A DNA stretch of 24,352 nucleotides from JAMIFN01 sp964608575 (GTDB lineage: Bacteria > Pseudomonadota > Gammaproteobacteria > Burkholderiales > Burkholderiaceae_C): contig CAZSPW010000013.1 in the NCBI GenBank assembly GCA_964608575.1, positions 1-24,352 on the forward strand, in the 5' to 3' direction. Made by a program: the position numbers and the translations under genes. The notes below the pieces were generated by a model. The model did not search any database. It saw only the letters and a program-made list of their open reading frames with translations, and was not told the DNA's origin. This document shows positions 23,673 through 24,352 of the stretch, piece by piece; the stretch's first letter is position 1; every line of letters begins with the position of its first letter.

Positions 23673-24352
23673 ATGGCAAAAGCGGCAGTCTGCGTCATGG
23701 TGCTGGGCACTTCCAGCGGCGCTGGTAAAAGCTGGCTGGCTACGGCGCTGTGCCGTTATTACCGCCATTTGGGCTTAAAAGTTGCAGCGTTCAAAGCGCA
23801 GAACATGAGCAATAACGCGCGCGTGGTGCCCGCCGAAGGCGGTGCTTACGGCGAAATCGGCGCGGCGCAATACTTCCAAGCCCTGGCCGCAGGTGCCGCG
23901 CCCGATGTACGCATGAACCCGCTGCTGCTCAAGCCCGAAGCCGATACCCGCAGCCAAGTCATTTTGCTGGGGCGCGTCCACCCTCAACTGACCAACACTC
24001 CTTGGCGTGGGCGCAGCGCCTTGGTCTGGCCGCAAATCGCCGCAGCCTTGGATAGCCTGCGCGCCGAAAACGATGTGGTGGTGATCGAAGGCGCAGGCTC
24101 GCCCGCCGAAACCAATTTGGCTGCCAGCGATATCGTCAATATGCGCGTGGCCGAGTATGCGGGCGCTAACTGCATCTTGGTGGCCGATATCGACCGTGGC
24201 GGCGCTTTCGCCCATCTCTACGGCACTTGGGCATTGTTACCAGCAAGTCAGCGCCCACTGATTAAAGGCTTTGTGCTGAATAAATTCAGGGGCGATGCCA
24301 GTTTGCTAGCACCTGCACCTGAAGATTTACAACAACGCACGGGCGTGCCCAC
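23673..24352 (+). CDS. cobQ: Cobyric acid synthase, 5' part (runs off window)
   Basis: CobQ/CbiP amidates four side chains of adenosylcobyrinic acid diamide using glutamine and ATP in cobalamin synthesis. The 226 codons present are open to the window end and cover most of the ATP-binding DTBS-like domain: MVLGTSSGAGKSWLATAL (P-loop), FKAQNMSNNA, the CobQ-typical NPLLLKPEADTRSQVIL, VIEGAGSPAETNL and LVADIDRGGAFAHLYGT. The glutamine amidotransferase domain would follow beyond 24352. CobB/CbiA is excluded by the NMSNNA and GAGSPAE patterns. No cobalamin riboswitch is recognisable in the 68 bp before the start; that gap is filled by repeat copy D. Confidence 0.94.
   Translation, partial: MAKAAVCVMVLGTSSGAGKSWLATALCRYYRHLGLKVAAFKAQNMSNNARVVPAEGGAYGEIGAAQYFQALAAGAAPDVRMNPLLLKPEADTRSQVILLGRVHPQLTNTPWRGRSALVWPQIAAALDSLRAENDVVVIEGAGSPAETNLAASDIVNMRVAEYAGANCILVADIDRGGAFAHLYGTWALLPASQRPLIKGFVLNKFRGDASLLAPAPEDLQQRTGVP

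Overview
The window reads as chromosomal core DNA of a betaproteobacterium, most likely order Burkholderiales and probably Comamonadaceae or a close relative. This rests on the protein sequences (RNase R, LptF/LptG, IspB and the YkgJ-type cysteine protein match what I recall from that group), on gene neighbourhoods such as lptG-lptF divergent from pepA-holC, and on a dispersed intergenic repeat resembling elements I remember from Comamonadaceae. GC content looks moderate to high (mid-fifties percent by eye, not computed). I saw no insertion sequence, prophage, CRISPR array, rRNA or toxin-antitoxin pair. I cannot name the species.

Layout, left to right. (1) 22-2334, minus: rnr (RNase R). Divergent from it is tRNA-Leu(CAG) at 2373-2457, then a two-way terminator. 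(2) 2574-6482, minus: holB, a soluble Ser/Thr kinase, its PP2C phosphatase and rph, read in that order. (3) 6566-10269, minus: the branched-chain amino-acid ABC transporter livH-livM-livG-livF, without a binding-protein gene. (4) 10433-10726, plus: rpsT, facing lexA (10897-11556, minus) across a terminator. (5) 11646-15105, plus: a frameshifted, internally deleted L-asparaginase, a small CxxCC protein of the YkgJ type, guaB and scpA. (6) 15106-15415: a gene-free, hairpin-rich gap between convergent genes. (7) 15416-17623, minus: lptF-lptG, divergent from pepA-holC and a hypothetical gene (17723-20243, plus). (8) 20331-24352, plus: ispB, purH, rnk and the 5' part of cobQ, which runs off the window.

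Most genes are housekeeping: RNA maturation and decay (rnr, rph), DNA replication and SOS control (holB, holC, lexA), chromosome segregation (scpA), purine synthesis (guaB, purH, rnk), LPS export (lptFG), quinone side chain (ispB) and cobalamin (cobQ). The accessory or regulatory part is the kinase/phosphatase pair and the decayed asparaginase.

The strongest unexplained signal is a short dispersed repeat: five copies in 24 kb, all between genes, with a 31-nt core (14-nt imperfect palindrome, fixed 7-nt spacer, GGCCTAAAA-like box) and an A/T-rich tail. Two copies run straight into a start codon (holB, cobQ) and a third supplies a possible upstream start for purH. Several start regions also sit in perfect inverted repeats (scpA, ispB), and two other gene leaders carry strong or alternative hairpins (pepA, and the holB-kinase gap). 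These are candidates for RNA-level control seen only as sequence symmetry; no folding or database search was run.
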